A stretch of DNA of 64,000 nt from Stomorhina lunata (lineage: Eukaryota > Arthropoda > Insecta > Diptera > Rhiniidae). Within the stretch, counting starts at the first letter, position 1, and the number at the start of each line of letters is the position of its first letter. Below the pieces are notes generated by a model that did not search any database, was not told where the DNA came from, and worked only from the letters and a program-made list of their open reading frames with translations. Where the stretch lies: contig OW121740.1 of assembly GCA_933228675.1 (NCBI GenBank), positions 57,227,000 through 57,290,999 of the forward strand. The letters are read 5' to 3'. Below are positions 32,723 to 44,769 of the stretch, in pieces. The position numbers were made by a program, and so were the translations under genes.

Positions 32723-33097
32723 TTAAACTCTACTTCAATATTTAAAAGTTTACTTTTTCATAATGAGGTATGTATAGGTGTACTCTTTTATGGTGACTGA
32801 ATCGCCAATGAATCCAACAAGTCAGCTGTCTCGGTGGATTTTACCTTGCAGCAGCTTGGCAACAGTTTTTGGTCAATATTTTCACCTGTCAATTAGTCCC
32901 AATGATTTCAGGAGAAACGAAGTCAATCATATAGGTTTAAAATATTTCGGTCTCGTATAAAAAGGTTTACCCGATTTGGGAATAACGATTATTTTGTCAA
33001 ACTGCACGTTATAGAGATATACGTTAAGTCGAAATAGCAGATGTTGAGCTTACTGAGCCATTAGATTATTGAATACGCTATCATTTGTAGAAAACTT

Positions 33098-33240
33098 CTC
33101 AAACTAATGTATTTGCCGTTCGGAGCCGGAGTTAAAACGTAGGTCCCTTTCAATGAGTCTAAAAAATAATATCGTATGCAGCTCATTGTCTGAGAGAAGT
33201 ACCACCTATTCCAATTGGAATGTTGTCGTGGAAATTATTA
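33098..33240 (+). repeat. dispersed repeat (GCCGTTCGGAGCCGGAG)
   Basis: ATTTGCCGTTCGGAGCCGGA, GGTCCCTTTCAATGAGTCTA, GAGAGAAGTACC and TTCCAATTGGAATGTTGTCG recur inverted at 54285-54425. Each copy lies close to a (TA)n or TATATA run. No coding. Confidence 0.65.
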
Positions 33241-33397
33241 TTATTATCATTTGTAGACCTCCAAGTAATATCAATTCCTGTTCGAGTTTAGTTCCATATT
33301 TTTTACCACCTATTTTCCTCAAACATCTCAAAAAGTAGGAAAAAACATGAAAAGTTAACTATTTACAAACCATGGCAGCTTTCACTGTATATATATA

Positions 33398-34996
33398 CAG
33401 TACTGATCAAATTTATAGCGCACCTTACATGTAAAGTTTAATATGTGAATAATTTTTAAAATTATTTATGAAACTATATTTTTTTCACTTTGTTTAATAA
33501 GCTTTATTACTTATATATATAACAACAACAAAACAACAAAAATACTTTTTTAAATAAAACAAAGACAAATCATATTGCGTCTTTTGTCAATGATGAATGA
33601 GTCAAAAATATAGCGCACTCTTTTTTAACATTCCTAGAAAAATATAACGGTTCTTTGCTCTCAGAAAAATTTCATGTAAACAATTTAATGCATTCAGTTA
33701 AACTTAAAGCCGCGACCTAATAAAGTAATTTGTTCACTTCGGTCAAGATTTTTGTATTTTATTGTGTTTGAGGTTATGGGTCGTAAAAGTGTAACTATGG
33801 AGCAAAAAATTGCTATAAGGACTCTGCTTTCCGAACACTTTTCTCATACGGAAATATCTAACAGGTTAGGTGTGTCACGAAAATCTGTTTATAATATTTC
33901 CAAAAAAATTTGTGCTTTCAAATAAACCTGGCCAAGAACGTTCTAGACTTACAACTACAGCACAAGATCGTCATTTGATACAAATTTGTAAGCGAAATCG
34001 ATCCGCTGGTAGTCGGCAACTGGCTTCCGAATGGTCATTAACTCTCGAAAAAACAATTAGCTCAAGTACAGTCCGTCGCCGTCTAGTTGACCATGGTCTC
34101 AAAAGCTACACAAAAAAACGTCGCCCTTACCGCAACAAGTTGCAGATAAAAAAACGTTTGGATTGGTGCAAGAACTACGTTAAGTGGTCAGAAGGAGACT
34201 GGAATCGAGTTGTGTTTAGCGATGAATCCCATTTTGAGCTGATTAATCGAAAAACGCGATCATTTGTCAGGCGTACAATGCAGGAAAAGGACCAGCCGTT
34301 CTGTTATCAGTCAAGAGCACAAGGAGGTGGTGGATCTGTTAGCGTATGGGGATGTTTTACAGCTCATGGTACCGGCTTATTGTTATTTTATGAAGGACTA
34401 CTAAATGCTAGGAATAACATTGAACTGATTTCCAATGAATTACCAGAATATTATGAAAGAGTTTTTGGTTCTGAAACAAGTCAAATCTATTTTCAGCAAG
34501 ATAATACACCGTGCCATAAGGCAAAATTTTCTATGGATTGGTTTAGAAAGAACAATATTTCTATGTTAGATTGGCCACCAACATCTTCAGATATAAACCC
34601 GATCGAAAACATATGGGCTATTATTAATCGTGACATTGAAAAATACAAAATATCAACAAAAGAAGAATTAAAAAACGCCATAACAGACATTTGGTATAAA
34701 ATATTTCGTCTTACTAATCTTAAATTTTGGAAAACTTTTCGCATAATAGATTTAAATTAATATTTTATAAAATTCGTGTGCTATAATTTTGACTTATTAA
34801 TTTGTAGGACTTTTTAAAGAAAATTAAATATTATTTTAATTTTGTATTTGTGAACTGAATTGTAATATTAATTTGATAAGGTTAAATAAACACCTATATT
34901 TAACTCCAAAAAAGAAATTTGTTTTTGACGTTTAAAACTTTTTTTGTAAAGTTTTCAAAATTATATAAAAACGCGCTATAATTTTGAGCAGTACTT
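33398..34996 (+). mobile_element. Tc1-type transposon, complete ends
   Basis: CAGTACTGATCAAATTTATA then GCGC at the left is inverse to GCGCTATAATTTTGAGCAGT then ACTT at the right, with TA on both sides (33396-33397, 34997-34998). The length of 1599 bp is usual for Tc1 elements. Inserted in a TATATA run. Confidence 0.93.
33776..34760 (+). pseudogene. Tc1 (DD34E) transposase with one frameshift
   Basis: The transposase cuts and pastes the element at TA sites. ATG 33776 starts MGRKSVTMEQKIAIRTLLSE with a first helix-turn-helix (HTEISNRLGVSRKSVYNISK). An A7 run at about 33901 puts the remainder one base out of frame, and removing one A would restore continuity. The second DNA-binding helix-turn-helix follows (RSAGSRQLASEWSLT, SSTVRRRLVDHGL). 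The catalytic core has FSDESHFELI (first Asp), YFQQDNTPCHKA (second Asp) and SSDINPIENIW (Glu); 34 residues separate the last two, so DD34E. The C-terminus ends in AT-rich sequence at 34760. Apart from the A-run the frame is open, so decay is recent, or the shift is an assembly error at a homopolymer. Confidence 0.92.
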
Positions 34997-34998
34997 TA

Positions 34999-36365
34999 TG
35001 TATATGTACTTATTTTCTGAAGATTGCAAAACAAGCTGCAGCTTGTCATTAGAAAAGGCGAAAAAGTGGAAATAATTTTGAGGGATATTTGTTATCCAGA
35101 TCAGTGCCTGCAAAATATATGACAGCAATTGCAATTGTAATACGCTTCCGGAATTTAATAATGGATTTTTGTTAACATAAGGTTTATGAATGCATGTTTA
35201 AGAACCAATAATTATATTAAAAAATAAGAATTTATGAAAAATTGTTTTAACTTTTGTAAATCAGTCACGAATTACCAGAAACTATTGAAACTATAACAAA
35301 TGAATTTTCGGAATATAGACATTTGGCAAGAATATTTATTTTTGTATATTTTTGGAAGTGATTAAAATATACTTCCTATGGAATGGCTTTCATTATATTT
35401 TTCAGGATTGCTTTACCATAACCGTAAAACTTTGACCATATTAATCCTATTTTTCAGTTTTACTTAGAATGTGTGCAGAATTACACTAAACCAAATTCCA
35501 TGCAAAACTCACTTTATTCTGTCAATAATATGAAAAGAATTGAAATTCGTTTCGAATTAATAAACTTGTGCTGATTGTAAAAATGCCAACAGTCATAGAT
35601 GGCGTCAGTCAATTAACTGACATCGAGAGACAAAACATTAAGGAAAACATTGGAACACATTTCAGAGTCAGTTTAACTAACAAATGAAATGGAATTGCCA
35701 CTGTTGGAATGACAATCATAATAACTGCTTGAAAAGCATATTTTTGATATAGTAAAGACATATACGAGGATCATTAGTAAATTTTGAATAATTACAAATA
35801 CTTCTATAAACAGTTTAAGAAGTCTTTTTCTCAATTTTCCTCGCTCACAAGAATTATGCCACTAGAACATTTCCAAATAGATAAATTGCTATTTGGTATG
35901 CAAAAATTTGTATGTGTTGTATACATTTCATTTTTAAGTGTCAAATATGCAAAATATCCAGCAATGATCCATAAAATAATACCCCAACCATGAATGAATT
36001 CAACTCATTCGCATTCAAATTCAAATGAAATCAAACGAATACAATATATGAGGACATAAATTTTTCTTTGCAATTTAAATCCTGTCATTTTTATGTCTCA
36101 ACACCAATGGCAAGCAACAGCAACTGTTGCTTGTAAAATTCTACTGCAACATGGTCATAATTTGTGGCATGTAATGGAATACAGTAATTCTTTGTAATAC
36201 AGGTTTACGAACCTGGAACCTCAATTAGTGATAATCAAGATTATAGAATAAGGCAAATCTTGGAATGTGAAAAGAATTGAAAACGAATTAAAGATTTGAT
36301 CATGTAATTGTTACCAAAGGAATTTCAACAAATTTTTGTTGACTTTGAAGAACGACTGCACTTTG
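34999..36365. other. apparently unique DNA
   Basis: No gene, splice structure or dispersed repeat recognised. Confidence 0.45.
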
Positions 36366-36370
36366 ACTAA

Positions 36371-37518
36371 ACCATGACTAGACTATGACTAGAATATGAC
36401 TAGACTATGACTAGACTATGACTAGACTATGACTAGACTATGACTAGACTATGACTAGACTATGACTAGACTATGACTAGACTATAACTAGACTATGACT
36501 AGACTATGACTAGACTATGACTAGACTATGACTAGACTATGACTAGACTATGACTAGACTATGACTAGACTATGACTAGACTATGACTAGACTATGACTA
36601 GACTATGACTAGACTATGACTAGACTATGACTAGACTATGACTAGACTATGACTAGACTATGACTAGACTATGACTAGACTATGACTAGACTATGACTAG
36701 ACTATGACTAGACTATGACTAGACTATGACTAGACTATGACTAGACTATGACTAGACTATGACTAGACTATGACTAGACTATGACTAGACTATGACTAGA
36801 CTATGACTAGACTATGACTAGACTATGACTAGACTATGACTAGACTATGACTAGACTATGACTAGACTATGACTAGACTATGACTAGACTATGACTAGAC
36901 TATGACTAGACTATGACTAGACTATGACTAGACTATGACTAGACTATGACTAGACTATGACTAGACTATGACTAGACTATGACTAGACTATGACTAGACT
37001 ATGACTAGACTATGACTAGACTATGACTAGACTATGACTAGACTATGACTAGACTATGACTAGACTATGACTAGACTATGACTAGACTATGACTAGACTA
37101 TGACTAGACTATGACTAGACTATGACTAGACTATGACTAGACTATGACTAGACTATGACTAGACTATGACTAGACTATGACTAGACTATGACTAGACTAT
37201 GACTAGACTATGACTAGACTATGACTAGACTATGACTAGACTATGACTAGACTATGACTAGACTATGACTAGACTATGACTAGACTATGACTAGACTATG
37301 ACTAGACTATGACTAGACTATGACTAGACTATGACTAGACTATGACTAGACTATGACTAGACTATGACTAGACTATGACTAGACTATGACTAGACTATGA
37401 CTAGACTATGACTAGACTATGACTAGACTATGACTAGACTATGACTAGACTATGACTAGACTATGACTAGACTATGACTAGATTATGACTAGACTATGAC
37501 TAGACTATGACTAGACTT
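36371..37518. repeat. 11-bp satellite (ATGACTAGACT)n, ~104 units
   Basis: Almost perfect 11-bp repeats for about 1.15 kb, with only a few variants (ATAACTAGACT near 36484, a GATTATGACT unit near 37481, and two diverged units at the left edge). The homogeneity implies recent expansion or active homogenisation. Each unit contains CTAG. Stops occur in all frames on the plus strand. Confidence 0.97.
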
Positions 37519-38364
37519 TTCTTTTTAAAACTGAATTTATCATATTTAACTTATCTCCAGTGACTTTGCGAAATTCCTTTAGACTTTGTTCTATCTCTTC
37601 TGTCTATCTACACTTGTACTGCAATTGTAATTAAGTATTTCTTAAATTTGATCAAACGAACTTGTAATGACTACAAATAAAGTTAAATATATATTTGTTT
37701 TAAATATATAATTATTTAGGAAATATTATAACTCAACTGTGGCCAACTATATGGACTTATCTCTATAAATGGCAAAAACAATCAAATGATGTAATATTTA
37801 AATTATAACACTTTAAAAACCTTTAAAACAAAGTCGAACAAACAAAACTTTTTTAAATATCCAAAACCGTTCAAGTAAAGCCCAAGTGAATATTTGAATA
37901 TTTTAGCGTTGAATTGTGATTTGACTACCAAAATGAAAACTGGAAAACAACAAACAAATTTTTCACACTAACAACAGCCCCAAGTGTTAACAGAACATCA
38001 TAATCATAGTTATTCATTCATTTATTCATTTAAAGTTGTAACAAATAATAGATTTTGTTGTTTTATGTTTGGTTACACCAACTACTGGAGGGTTGGCAAA
38101 TAGAAAACACGAGGCAAATAAATGTAAATGGTATCAGAAAAAGAGTTGCCAACTTAGTAGTCCCAAGATCAATTGACTGGAATAATTTTTGGAAAATCTT
38201 CTAAAACGCTCAAGAAAAACTCTTCGCAAGGACTTATGAGCATTGTGAACATGATTCGACTAAGATTCGACAAAGACAACATCCTCTTAAATCAGTCGAG
38301 GATGCAATTTCTGCAACTTCAGAAATTGTTTTCTTGTGCTCTAAATGACTTATTGTATCGAAAA
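37519..38364. other. apparently unique DNA
   Basis: No supported gene. A 66-codon open frame at 38173-38373 runs into the mini-me end and has no recognised domain. Confidence 0.4.
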
Positions 38365-38905
38365 AACAAGTAAGAAAGTGCTATAGTCGGTCAAGCCAGA
38401 CCATACGATACCCTTCACCACTAAGGTCAAAGGTGTTATTTTTCCTGTATAAAGACAAATATTAGCTAAATTTTGCCATCATACAAACATTTTCTCAAAA
38501 CTTATATATTCAACCTGTTTCCGTCATTTGGACTTATATGAGAGCTAGGATCAAATGTGGACCGATTATCTCGAAAATTGATTACAGTTGTTACAAAACT
38601 TAAAATTCCCATTATCTTCAGATTTACGAGCGTTTTAGTGATTTTTTCCTTATTTAGTGCGTTTTTAAAGAAAATTTTGTATGGGAGCTATGGTCAAATG
38701 TGGACCGAAATTTGGTACAGTGATTTAAGTTTATATAAGCAGTATTTTATTTAAATTTCATGAAAAAATATTGATATTTGTGGCCAATATATCAATTCAG
38801 GGAAGTGGGACCTTCGCCAGACGGACGTACATCGCTAAATCGACTAAGAAAGTGATTCTAAGCCTATTGGTATACTAAAAGGTGGGTCTAAGACAAATAT
38901 TTGGG
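38365..38905 (-). mobile_element. mini-me-like element, internally shortened
   Basis: Starts AACAAGTAAGAAAGTGCTAT (inverse of the 3' end) and reaches CTAAGAAAGTGATTCTAAGC and GGTGGGTCTAAGACAAATAT, but lacks much of the (GTCY)n region (only GACGGACG remains). Confidence 0.6.
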
Positions 38906-38954
38906 GAAATTGTTTTCGTGTTTGTTTTTTGCACAAAATACGTACTTAAATATG

Positions 38955-39050
38955 ATCTGATGTACATATGTAACGCATAGAAATACTTGTCTGAGATCCA
39001 TCTTAAAGTATAGCGATTAACTCAACATCACTTCCCGAGTCCTTCCATCT
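38955..39050 (+). mobile_element. mini-me 5' fragment
   Basis: TGTAACGCATAGAAATACTT, GTCTGAGATCCATCTTAAAG and TATAGCGATTAACTC match the 5' third of the element in forward orientation. Confidence 0.45.
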
Positions 39051-39079
39051 GAACGGTGGTAATGTTAACATGTAATCAA

Positions 39080-39830
39080 AGTATTTACTTACTTAAACAT
39101 ATTACAACCTGTTTAGACCAAACGCCAGGCATATGTTTGAAATTCATGCCCTTCGATCTTGTGCGCATATTCCCCAATGTCTTGGGTCAAGCGTGGATAG
39201 ATTGTCTTCTAATTGGTCTTTTCATCGAAGTTTCGGAGGTCCTCATCTACGAGTTCCCTCGGGATCATTTTCGAACACTTTTCTTGCAGGACTATCTTCA
39301 TCCATTGACACAACATGTCCTAGCCAACGCAAACGCTGCAGTAAAACGCGTTTTGCTATGTCAATATAAGCGAATAATTTATGCAGCTCATGATTAAATC
39401 GGTGTCGAGATTCTTTGTTGATGCTGATTGGACCACAGATTTTTCTTAGAAACTCCGTCTTAAAGTCTCCAAGAACAGCTTCATCTGCTTATGCAAGCGC
39501 CCATGATTCAGTTCTCGTTGAGAGGATTTTATTCCTAAGCCGACTGCTTAGGCCGAAATATAATCTGTTGGCAAGTATGATTCCTCTTTTGATTTCAATA
39601 CTTATGTCATTATTTACATTAACTGGGGTACCAAGGTAGACAAACTCTTTAACAACCTCGAAACTGAAGTTTTCCATGATCGTGTGGTCCAATTCTAGTG
39701 AACTGTTTGCTAGTAGAGACTATCGGTTTTGCTTTTGATTCGTTGACTACTGAATCAATTTTCATTAATTTCCTATCAATGCTGGAAAAGGCGGCACACA
39801 GTTGTTCAGAATTGTTTTTGCATTGGCCAA
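39080..39830 (-). pseudogene. LINE family B C-terminal ORF and 3' end
   Basis: The reverse strand from about 39690 encodes MENFSFEVVKEFVYLGTPVN, then ANRLYFGLSSRLRNK, then ADEAVLGDFKTEFLRKICGP. These are followed by the RLRWLGHV and ARKVFENDPEGTRRRGP C-terminal part, and it ends in the shared tail at 39082 (TTACTTACTTAAA on the plus strand). This is the thumb/C-terminal region after the reverse transcriptase. Upstream, to 39830, degraded palm-proximal sequence remains. The endonuclease fragment at 40850-41275 has the same orientation and is probably the 5' part of the same copy. Confidence 0.8.
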
Positions 39831-39927
39831 AACTCAGTAACTTTTTACCTAATAAAGATTTTGTAGTTTTTTAAGTCAATAGATAACATCCTAAGATTTT
39901 ATCGAGTTTAGGTCTCATAAAGATCTG

Positions 39928-40240
39928 GGGCCAAATCACCGCTTTCGATATCGATCGAAAACTCAGACTTTTAAGCGAATATTGTGAAGTATACTTTAGG
40001 GATGTTTAAAGTTACTTCGTTGTAAAAAGTTTATTGAAATTTGGTATCCATTTTGATTCGTTTTTAAAAACATATAGTTCAATTAAAACTTTTTTACTAT
40101 TGCTCATCTTTTGGCAAATAACTTAATAGTAAACTGTGTAACTTTTAAATAATTTTGATTATCCTAAAAGTATGCTATACAAATGTTTTGAAAATATCTA
40201 AGATTTCGATGAATATCGAATGCTGAAATTTGGCCCATGT
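39928..40240. mobile_element. MITE with GGGCCAAATT ends
   Basis: Left GGGGCCAAATCACCGCTTTC then GATATCGATCGAAAA is inverse to TTTCGATGAATATCGAATGC then TGAAATTTGGCCC. The ~313-bp interior is AT-rich and non-coding. Partial relatives are at 1690-1757, 2870-3010 and 4425-4504. No clear target duplication. Confidence 0.6.
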
Positions 40241-40298
40241 ACAGCGGTTGCAAAGAAATTTAAGCTTAAAGTTCAATTTTCTATCTATAATTTCGTTT

Positions 40299-40375
40299 GA
40301 ACCGCCGTTGTATAGCAGGTAAGTCATCCGCCTAGCAAACCAGAGGTCCAAGTTCGATTCCTGACCAGACGGATC
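40299..40375 (+). mobile_element. tRNA-derived SINE candidate
   Basis: GTATAGCAGGTAAGTCATCC (A-box region) and AGTTCGATTCCTG (B box). The same head occurs inverted at 55250-55322 (TGGTATAGCAGGTTAGTCAT, CCGCCTAGC, AGAGGTCC). Two copies with one head support a SINE. Confidence 0.55.
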
Positions 40376-40849
40376 TGCGGATTTGACAAGAACAAAAGAT
40401 AAAACGGTCATTGAGGTCGCAAATGATTGGAAAGAGAATTCAATGGAGTTTCTATAGTTCTTGGTGGATTCTGTTCCGAACCACCTCCAAAAAGTTTTCA
40501 ATGCTAAAGAAGGATATATTTTTGATTAATTTAATTAATTTTTAATAATTTTTGTTGACCTTGAAGCTCCCAATTTTTTTTAAATACGCTCTGTAAAAAT
40601 GTCAAAATTATAATGCCATATCCTGGAATTTCCTTTTTTAGTTTCAATTAAAAAAAATATGTACAAAACATTTTAAATGTGAAAGGTCTTTTATTTTCTA
40701 ATAAATTACAATATTTTTTACTATTTTCAATATTTTTAATTTATTTTTTTAATTGCATAGGATCGGAAAAAAAGAAAGAAGAACAATAACTGGTATGTCA
40801 AAATATATGTGCCGACTAGTGTATATAATGCACATTCATTATAACTCGC

Positions 40850-41275
40850 GTCGATTAAAGTATGATCTATCTCACTTTTTGTCATGACTGGGATAGCTAC
40901 CATAAAAATCTTCAAGTCAGTCATAGAAAGCTTCTTTAACATCGTCGTCTTTCTCTTCTGTGGAAGCGTATGCACAAATCAAGCTTAGATTAAAGTATTT
41001 AGCTTTAAAGCGAATTGTCGCTAGCCTTTCGTTTACTGGGCTGAACCTTGAAACGAGATTTCGCAATCTTTTGCATACGTTGAAACCAAACTCATGCTTA
41101 CTATCATGACAGCTATAATGCTGGTTGCCTTTTGGTGTCTTGGCGACGCCGTGGTCATTTCATCTAATCTCCTGAATAGCAATCATATCATATCCATCGA
41201 CTGGATCAGGGTACCTCCTCTGTAAAAAGTTCGGATGTTCCAATTGCTGATCCTAAAATCATGATCGTTTATTCG
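40850..41275 (-). pseudogene. LINE family B endonuclease domain fragment
   Basis: The reverse strand encodes an apurinic-endonuclease-like LINE domain with frame changes. Segments: NWNIRTFY, DMIAIQEIRWNDHG, HYSCHDSKHEFGF, NVCKRLRNLVSRFSPVNERL, ATIRFKAKYFNLSLICAYA, then STEEKDDDVKEAFYD and LEDFYGSYPSHD. The IQEIRW and SLICAYAST motifs are the conserved active-site and strand segments of this fold. Stops occur (for example after AFYD). About 1 kb of DNA, including a MITE and a SINE, separates it from the C-terminal part of the ORF. Confidence 0.82.
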
Positions 41276-41425
41276 TTCAACATTACATTAATTAGTTGAA
41301 ATTGGAAGAGACATTAGTTTTGGGGACTATCTATATCTATCTCGGTACAAAATTTTATTATAATCGGTTTGAAATCACAAAATAAAGCAGAAGCCTTAAT
41401 TTTTTTCTCATGATATTTATTTTTT

Positions 41426-41918
41426 TATACCCTTCACCACCATAGGTGGAAAGGGTATTATAAGTTTGTGCTGATGTATCCTTTTAGTATACCAATAGGC
41501 TTAGAATCACTTTCTGAGTCGATCTAGCGATGTCCGCCCGTCCGTCTGTCTGTCCGTCCTCCATGTAAACCTTGTTATCAAACTACAGGTCGCAATTCTA
41601 AAGATAATTTGGTGAAATTTGGAACAGATAATTTTTTTGATAATGGACCATGGCTATTGAAATTCGTCAAAATCGGTCCATTATTTATACATACATAATT
41701 TTTGTAACAACTGTAATCAATTTGCCAAATTTTGAGATAATCGGTCCACATTTGACCCTAGCTCTCATATAATAAATAAGTTTTGAGAAAATGTTTGTAT
41801 GATGGCAAAATTCAGCAAATATTTGTCTTTATACAGATAAAAGAACACCTTTGACCTTAGTGGTGAAGGGTATCGTATGGTCGGGCTTGACCGACTATAG
41901 CACTTTCTTACTTGTTTA
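41426..41918 (+). mobile_element. mini-me-like element, internally deleted
   Basis: Standard 5' hairpin end (TATACCCTTCACCACCATAG), (GTCY)n near 41535-41570, then a jump from CGGTCCATTATTTATACATA to the 3' third, ending CTATAGCACTTTCTTACTTG. It lacks ~300 bp of the middle. Confidence 0.65.
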
Positions 41919-41970
41919 TTATAAAGCTTACACGTTGAAATTATGTGTGAAACACTACATCATTTAAATT

Positions 41971-42956
41971 AGGGTTTGCAGTTCGGTTTTAACCGAAACC
42001 GAAACCGAAACCTCAGTTTTTTATGCCTCGAAACCGAAAAAGGTAGAAAAAAACGCGGTTTTAGCAATTTATTTTTCATAAGTTTTTGTTGGTATTATTC
42101 AGAAATAACATTAGCTTATCATAAATTTGCACGTAATTTGTCTATTTAATGAAGCAGAAGAATGAAACAAGCAAAAGGTGTTTACAGTGGACGAATGGAC
42201 AGGTGTAAGGGGAAGACGGTATATGAACGTAAATATTCACGATTCTCATGGTAAATTTTATAACCTGGGTCGTATTTTCAAGCAAACGCAAGAAACCATT
42301 AGATAAAGGCTAATGGAGTTTAATATTTCACTTGACACACACATCGTAGCATGTACTATAGATGGAGCAGCAGCCAATATCAAATTTGTATCTGAAAATC
42401 AATTCTGAAGACGGCGACGATGAAACTTTAACTCATTTAAAACCGATTGCCCATATACACTTGAACCTAGTTCGTTATAATATTTTACAAACAAGCGTTA
42501 AAAAGCATCATAATTGTGAATTAAGTCTACTCGTAGATTTCTGCTTCTTAAAGAAAGTATTCATGAAAGTTTAGAAATGCTGTCGACCTTAGATTTGCTT
42601 CATTCTATAGACTTTGAAATTGTAAATTCTTTAAAATCGTTGCTATTTGTAAAAAATACGATTGAAGCAATTTGCCGCTCGGATGCAAATATTATTCACG
42701 CTAAAGGGGCTTTGCAATTTCTCCAAAAAGAAAGACTTATTTAAGAAATCCCTCATATTTAAAAAACCTGAATTATTTTCCTGAATTTAAGTATTAAATT
42801 ATAATATGTTTTAATGAAGTTATCTAAATTTTCCGACAAATTTAAACTGAAATAGTTTTAATAAAAAAACCGAAAACCGAACCAAAACCGGCCGGTGTTG
42901 GGTGTTTTAAAACCGAAACCGCGGTTTCTCATTTTCACCGTTTTTTGCAAACCCTA
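41971..42956. mobile_element. hAT element 3, 8-bp target duplication
   Basis: TIRs TAGGGTTTGCA ... TGCAAACCCTA are flanked on both sides by ATTTAAAT (41963-41970 and 42957-42964). Subterminal AACCGAAACC repeats crowd both ends, as usual for hAT elements. 986 bp, inserted near the C-terminal codons of the DD41D transposase. Confidence 0.93.
42160..42745 (+). pseudogene. hAT transposase remnant
   Basis: Fragments in order: FTVDEWTGVRGRRYMNVNIH, then KFYNLGRIFKQT (about 42181-42300); MEFNISLDTHIVACTIDGAA and ANIKFVSE (42312-42405); and a later Leu-rich part ESLEMLSTLDLLHSIDFEIV ... LFVKNTIEAICRSDA (42555-42690). The DEWT and DGAA segments correspond to catalytic-core Asp motifs of hAT transposases. 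Frameshifts and stops separate the pieces, and the N-terminal zinc finger and the C-terminal dimerisation region are missing. Confidence 0.75.
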
Positions 42957-43619
42957 ATTTAAATGACCACAACGTGAAATTTTGCAGCCATTGATTCTTT
43001 TGAGGTATTTTTGACCACTTTTTGACACATATTGAGCGGTATTTCAGCCATAACTTGACGACTGTTGGTTTCTAAGTGCTCAATACGGTCTTTCGCGTAG
43101 CCCCAAAACAAAGTCCAATGGTGTCAAGTCGCATGATCTTGGTGGCCAGTTGACGACGAGAAATTACGCGGCCAGGAAATGTCTTTGCAATGAAGTCATA
43201 TTCATAATGTGCCGCAAGACAGTCCTAATTCCTGAGAACGACGAGGAATCGACACATTCGGGTCTTCGGCAACACTTTTACTTACAGCAGCGATATTTCC
43301 AGCCTTGTGAAATTTCTTCACAAATTTTGCCAATTGCTTGCGTAGTTGGACGATTATGTAAACCATAATCTAATTAAAGCACGATATGTGCCTATTGCGG
43401 AATCACCAGGTTTGTATTATTTTTTGATAATTTTAATGCGTTGTGTGTAGGGTTGCCAGTCAGGCTGGATTCGACTGGATTGTCCAGCGTTTTGAATGCT
43501 TGTCCAGTGTCAAGCTAAAATTAAATTTGTCCAGCTGAAAAATTGAATATTTTTAAAGAAAAACTATTTTTATGAAAAAGAACGCAATAAAAACTTTTGG
43601 AAAATTGTATTTTTTTTTT

Positions 43620-44765
43620 CCAAAGACTGCAATAACTACAGAGGTATAACACTTCTCCCAATACCTAGCAAAATACTAAGTCGTATAATTTGGAACAGAA
43701 TATCCGACGCAGTTTCCTCAGCACTCCGCGAAAATCACTTTGGGTTTAGAGAAAATCGTTCTTGTGTTGATCTAATCAACACAGTCGGAATAGTATTAGA
43801 GCAATGTAATGAATTCCGCACTCCTATTTACCTAGCGTTTAATCGACTTTATGAAGCCCTTCGACAGTGTCAATAGAAGCTATATATGGAGAATTTTAGA
43901 AAATCGTAACATGCCGACGAAAATTCTCAACTTAATCCGGACAATGTACGTTAATTTTAAATGTCGAGTCCTAAACTATCAGATCCGTTCGATGTTACTA
44001 CTGGAGTAAGGCAAGGATGTATATTATCACGTCATCGACAACATAATGCGCACGGCTCTAAATTGTAGACACAGTATCCAATGGATACCCTTTAAACAAC
44101 TTGAGGACTTGGAATATGCCGATGACGTATGTCTTCTAAGCCAAAGCTCGGGCCACCTTCAAGAGAATACTAACGCCATTACTGCTGAATTAATAATTCC
44201 AAGACAAAGATTATGCTTGGAGGCTATGGCGCAAACCCGTTGACGCACATCAATGTGAATAACGAGGTTATTGGACGTGTAGATACCTTCAATTACCTGG
44301 GAAGTTTAGTAACTGCAAAAGGTGGCGCAGACGAGGATATTAAATCGCGTATTAATAAGGCAAAATCTGCATTCGGCATTCTTCGAGCTATTTGGAAATC
44401 TCGGCAAATATCAACAACAACTAAGTTACGAATATACAACTCGAATGTCAAGTCCATCCTGTATTACGGCTGCGAAACATGGAAACGCACAAATGCCATC
44501 GATAAATGATGGCATTTTACAAACAAATGCTTAAGGCAAATTCTTGATATATGGTGGCCGAATTGCATAAAAAATTAAGATCTATTAGTGCAACAAACCA
44601 AATCCCTGCTTCCACAGAGGTATGTCAACAGAAATGGCGATGAATAGGCCACACACTTCGAAGGCCAAATACCATTGCTCGACAAGCAAGGAAGCGGCCG
44701 TCGTGTTGGTGCGCCTGCTAGAACGTGGAGAAGATCAATTGATGTGGAGTTACAAGCATGTCGTT
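43620..44765 (+). pseudogene. LINE family A reverse transcriptase, decayed
   Basis: Forward-strand segments in order: CNNYRGITLLPIPSKILSRI (fingers), ENHFGFRENRSCVDLINTVG (palm), TTGVRQGC, LEYADDVCLLSQSSGHLQEN (catalytic YADD near 44125), NYLGSLVTAKGGADEDIKSR, INKAKSAFGILRAIWKSRQI, SILYYGCETWKRTNAIDK (thumb), then ATNQIPASTEVCQQKW and TWRRSIDVEL near the end. At least four frame changes. It is better preserved than the copy at 12456-13940 and fills most of hAT element 2. Confidence 0.88.
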
Positions 44766-44769
44766 AATT

